DNA of 42,164 nt. Source: Sphingomonadales bacterium. Lineage in GTDB: Bacteria; Pseudomonadota; Alphaproteobacteria; Sphingomonadales; Sphingomonadaceae. A model generated the notes under the pieces. That model searched no databases, was not told the DNA's origin, and worked only from the letters and a program-made list of their open reading frames with translations. The DNA lies in NCBI GenBank assembly GCA_024636595.1, contig JAGXGT010000142.1:1-42164 (forward strand), given 5' to 3'. The position numbers and the translations under genes are program-made. This document shows positions 39,506-42,164 of the stretch, piece by piece; position 1 is the stretch's first letter; every line of letters begins with the position of its first letter.

Positions 39506-40735
39506 TCAGCAATATCGTTCCAGCGTTGGCCGTGCGTCCGGTACGGCAATGCTGGCCAGTGCCCGCGCGCATTCGTCGGGCGTTTTACCGATCAATTTGG
39601 CAATTCCATATTCGGTCACAACAAAGTCCACATCGGTGCGGGGCACCGTGACAGGCGTATCGCTGGCAAGCCTTGGGACGATTCGGGAGCGCGTTCCGTT
39701 CGTGTTGGTCGCTGGTAGTGCGATGATCGAACATCCGCCCCGGGAGCGATGCCCAGCAGCCGAAAAATCGGGCAGACCGCCGGCTGCGCTAACAAAATAG
39801 TCACCAGCTTTCTCGGCATTCACCTGACCGAGCAGATCGACTTCAATCGCTGAATTCACGGTAATCAGGCCATCGATCTTCGCAAGAGTAGAAGGATTGT
39901 GAGTATCCTGGATTGGGTGTAGGCGGAAGTCCTCACGTCCGTCCAGCCAGCGATAGAAGTCTGCGCTTCCCATTACTGTCGCGCAGCTCATCGGGATATC
40001 CGGATCAAGTGCTCCAGCCTCGACCAGCGTCCGAATTTCTCCCGAGATCAATCCGGAATGAATACGCAGATTTCGATGATTGGTCAGCTTCAAAAAGAGC
40101 CTGCCGGGCACCCGTCCGATACCGATCTGCAAGGTTGCATTGTCGCCGATCAAACGGGCGAGATGGCCGGTAATCGCGTCGGAAACCGGGTCGGGCGCCG
40201 CGCTGGCCGCGGAAAGGCTTAGCGGCGGTGTGTCGTCGACAAAGGCGTGGCTGAACCGTTCAAGGGACAGGCTGGCGTTGTGGGCCAGCACCGGCATGGA
40301 CCGGGAAATGATGGCAACTCTTTGCGATGCCGTGTCCAACGAGGCTTCGACGAATTCCGCAGAAATTCCGGGAGTGACCATCCCATTCCTGTTGGGGGAG
40401 CTTACCGGGATAAATACTGTGTCCGCAGCAAATTCCCGAACAAAGTCGGTCACGCCAAAATAGGAGGAAACAATCTGGCGATATCCATCAAAACCCTTCG
40501 CAGGAGCCGGGAAAAATCCAGAAACCTGAGCGGCATTCCCAAGTAAATCGCAGTCGAACTGATTGATGCCTGAAACGAACGACGTAAGAATCGAAAGATG
40601 GGAAGCTGTACCGGGATCATCGCGAATGATCGCATGGAGTGCGCGCGGATCGCCAGACATTCCCTGCAGGAACAGTTTACGAGCTTCGCGGAGCAGCTGC
40701 TTTACGCCATTAGCGTCGATCTGTTTTACGGCCAT
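39506..40735 (-). CDS. Acetyl-CoA hydrolase/4-hydroxybutyrate CoA-transferase family protein
   Basis: 409 residues. 'LQIGIGRVPGRLF', 'LRIHSGLISGEIRTLVEAGAL', 'VNSAIEVDLLGQVNAE' (catalytic Glu) and 'DVDFVVTEYGIAKLIGKT' match family I CoA-transferases/acetyl-CoA hydrolases. It would move CoA between an acyl-CoA and a free acid, saving ATP at one activation step of the pathway. It lies 24 bases downstream of the P450 gene in a leftward operon. Confidence 0.88.
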   Translation of the reverse strand: MAVKQIDANGVKQLLREARKLFLQGMSGDPRALHAIIRDDPGTASHLSILTSFVSGINQFDCDLLGNAAQVSGFFPAPAKGFDGYRQIVSSYFGVTDFVREFAADTVFIPVSSPNRNGMVTPGISAEFVEASLDTASQRVAIISRSMPVLAHNASLSLERFSHAFVDDTPPLSLSAASAAPDPVSDAITGHLARLIGDNATLQIGIGRVPGRLFLKLTNHRNLRIHSGLISGEIRTLVEAGALDPDIPMSCATVMGSADFYRWLDGREDFRLHPIQDTHNPSTLAKIDGLITVNSAIEVDLLGQVNAEKAGDYFVSAAGGLPDFSAAGHRSRGGCSIIALPATNTNGTRSRIVPRLASDTPVTVPRTDVDFVVTEYGIAKLIGKTPDECARALASIAVPDARPTLERYC

Positions 40736-40759
40736 AGGTGACAGAATCTGGTAGCTGGA

Positions 40760-41944
40760 TTAGCGGGGTCGAAACAGGATCGGCATGGCTGCATAGCCTT
40801 GCAGAAACTCACCGAAAATACGCTTGCAACCACCCTGTTCAACCTCGAATTCGGGAATCGAGGCGATCAATTCCTCCAGGATAACACGCCCTTCCAAGCG
40901 CGCCAGATGCTGGCCGAGGCAGAAATGCAGACCGGTGCCGAAAGATAGGTTTCGCCGCTGTTTGCGGGTGATGTCAAACTTGTCAGCTGCGTCAAATTCG
41001 CGGTCATCCCGGCATGCTGCGGCATAGAGGAACAGAACGGATTGGCCTTCACGCATCACCTGCCCGTGCAATTCTACATCTTGGGCAATGCGCCGACCAA
41101 GCAGATTGGTGGGCTGGTCATAGCGCGCTGCTTCTTCAAAAACACCGGCGATGAGAGCATGGTCATCGCGCACAATCGCGAACTGATCGGGATGTTTGTC
41201 GAGGTAATAGATACTGCTCGCTGTGGTCAGCGGCACGGTATCAGAGCCCGTGATCACCATCGCGAACACGCTGAAGAAAATCTGGTCGTCCGACAATCGC
41301 TGCCCGTCGATTTCGGCGCCAAGCCAGCTGACGATATGGCTGTGTTCAGCGGGTGGGCGCCTGCGATATTTGTCGATCAATCGAAGGATGTAGCCATGCG
41401 CTTCGGTAAAAGCCCGCACGCCAGCTTCGGTCGTTCCAGGCACTCCCGATTCACGCTGGTAGAACCGGTTGATATAGCCCCGGATTTGTAGAACCTCTTC
41501 CAACTCAAGACCAATAAAAGCCGCGATAAGATCAAGCGCCGTGCGGCTGCTCAAGGCATAGACATCCAGTTCTCCCTGCTCCAGCATCGGTTCGAGTAGT
41601 TTGCGGACGACCCTACGGACATGGTCTTCAATAAGCGCAATTTTGTCCTTCAGATAGGATCGCGCGATCAAGCCCCGATGTTTGCCATGATCGGGTGGGT
41701 CCATGAACAGAAACACGTGCGGCGGAGGCTCACTTGCTAGAAACAGGGCATCGGGGGAGGTTCCGTGCGACGCGGTAAAGGATTGGCGATCCATGCTGGC
41801 CTGCCAGATGTCTTCAAACCGGGTAAGCGCCCAGCAATCGAGATCTTCGATGTAATAGGCTGGGGCCTCGGCCTGCATTTGCTTGTAGACTGGCCAGGGA
41901 TCGGACCAGAGGCTTTCATCGTAGGGCGAGTATCGAAGGGTCAT
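40760..41944 (-). CDS. Cytochrome P450 (bacterial soluble class)
   Basis: 394 residues, no membrane anchor. The heme loop is 'FGTGLHFCLGQHLARLE' with C342 as the heme thiolate, the I-helix oxygen motif 'ITGSDTV', the K-helix E-x-x-R in 'FEEAARYDQ' and the N-terminal 'FMDPPDHGKHRGLI'. No ferredoxin or reductase gene is near. In estrogen degraders a P450 of this type (EdcA/OecB) performs 4-hydroxylation of estrone, which makes the catechol that the extradiol dioxygenase opens; such a role is plausible here but the substrate is not readable. It starts 14 bases after the partial crotonase, so both are co-transcribed. Confidence 0.92.
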   Translation of the reverse strand: MTLRYSPYDESLWSDPWPVYKQMQAEAPAYYIEDLDCWALTRFEDIWQASMDRQSFTASHGTSPDALFLASEPPPHVFLFMDPPDHGKHRGLIARSYLKDKIALIEDHVRRVVRKLLEPMLEQGELDVYALSSRTALDLIAAFIGLELEEVLQIRGYINRFYQRESGVPGTTEAGVRAFTEAHGYILRLIDKYRRRPPAEHSHIVSWLGAEIDGQRLSDDQIFFSVFAMVITGSDTVPLTTASSIYYLDKHPDQFAIVRDDHALIAGVFEEAARYDQPTNLLGRRIAQDVELHGQVMREGQSVLFLYAAACRDDREFDAADKFDITRKQRRNLSFGTGLHFCLGQHLARLEGRVILEELIASIPEFEVEQGGCKRIFGEFLQGYAAMPILFRPR

Positions 41945-41958
41945 GGATTTGGGACCTT

Positions 41959-42164
41959 TTATTGGACTTCGGATGAGATTTTGGCGACCGCCGCGGCAAC
42001 AGCAACAGCATGTTCTTGGCCATGGTGGGCCAGTGCCCGCAGGCTAGCGCAATGATCGAGAAAATTATCGAGCGGCATCCGCTGCCCCATGGAGAGCAGC
42101 CTTTTTGCAAGCCGGATCGCGCGCCTGGGTTGACCGGCAAATCTGGCTGCCAGAGCTTCAGCCC
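41959..42164 (-). CDS. C-terminal part of an enoyl-CoA hydratase-like protein (partial)
   Basis: The frame is open from the window end to TAA (41959-41961 on the - strand), giving 68 residues: 'FAGQPRRAIRLAKRLLSMG', 'MPLDNFLDHCASLRALAHHG' and an alanine-rich tail ending SSEVQ. The helix 'P-x-x-A-I-x-x-x-K' and the late hydrophobic helix are typical of crotonase C-termini. The start lies outside the window. It is upstream of, and probably in one operon with, the P450. Confidence 0.7.
   Translation of the reverse strand, partial: AEALAARFAGQPRRAIRLAKRLLSMGQRMPLDNFLDHCASLRALAHHGQEHAVAVAAAVAKISSEVQ

Noticed and set aside
41916..42140. A 74-codon frame on the - strand overlapping the P450 start
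   Set aside because: The alternative frame ending at 41959 reads as a crotonase C-terminus and leaves a normal 14-base spacing to the P450.

Overview
The window looks like a sphingomonad (alphaproteobacterial) chromosome segment. Its backbone codons are GC-rich, it has genes of a type common in Sphingomonadales, and its right half is a catabolic cluster whose gene content matches the estrogen (phenolic steroid) degradation loci known from Novosphingobium and Sphingomonas. The taxon is inferred from gene content and style only; no rRNA or marker gene is present.

Layout. (1) Positions 1-405: the 3' end of a RecJ-like gene and a complete tRNA-Glu(TTC), a typical island insertion point. (2) Positions 978-8455, + strand: seven tightly packed genes. 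The first three (a sigma-factor-like protein, an unknown protein, and a large ImmA/IrrE-protease/UvrD-helicase fusion with a degenerate iron-sulfur nuclease end) overlap by ATGA junctions. They are followed by a four-gene ubiquitin-conjugation module: tandem ubiquitin-like protein, E2-like protein, JAMM peptidase and E1. The module has the architecture of the ISG15-like Bil antiphage systems, but its E2-like protein contains no cysteine at all. (3) Positions 8513-11146, - strand: a three-gene nuclease operon (two PD-(D/E)XK-like proteins and a HIRAN/GIY-YIG fusion) and a small DUF7662-type gene with an operator-like promoter. (4) Positions ~11332-18420: a likely separate mobile segment. It starts at a decayed tRNA-Lys remnant beside a large serine recombinase with its usual DUF2924/DUF3489 partners. 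It carries an AT-rich pair (membrane-anchored dUTPase-fold protein plus dCMP deaminase) and a type II restriction-modification set: Dcm-like C5 methyltransferase, Vsr and an MvaI/BcnI-type endonuclease with a long N-terminal extension. Positions 978-18420 therefore read as a composite defence island.

(5) Positions 18923-42164: catabolic cluster. A TonB-dependent receptor, an SDR, an enoyl-CoA hydratase and an acyl-CoA ligase run leftwards. From a divergent, dyad-rich promoter region a 13-gene operon (25046-37433) runs rightwards: paired MaoC-type dehydratases, acyl-CoA dehydrogenase, two crotonases, a third MaoC protein, a DUF35 protein, a type I extradiol dioxygenase, a fused indolepyruvate-ferredoxin-oxidoreductase-type enzyme, an SDR, an Ltp2-like thiolase/aldolase, a glyoxalase-fold protein and a further SDR. 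A TetR regulator and a second acyl-CoA dehydrogenase follow. Facing them on the - strand are a CoA-transferase, a cytochrome P450 and a partial crotonase.

How the catabolic genes may work together: the receptor imports a hydrophobic substrate, the P450 hydroxylates the phenolic ring, the extradiol dioxygenase opens it, and the 2-oxoacid:ferredoxin-type enzyme converts the 2-oxo acid product to an acyl-CoA. The dehydrogenases, hydratases and the DUF35/Ltp2-like aldolase then shorten and open the rest. The combination P450 + extradiol dioxygenase + indolepyruvate oxidoreductase + TonB receptor is that of the edc/oec estrogen pathway. This is inferred from composition and active-site residues, not proven for this strain.
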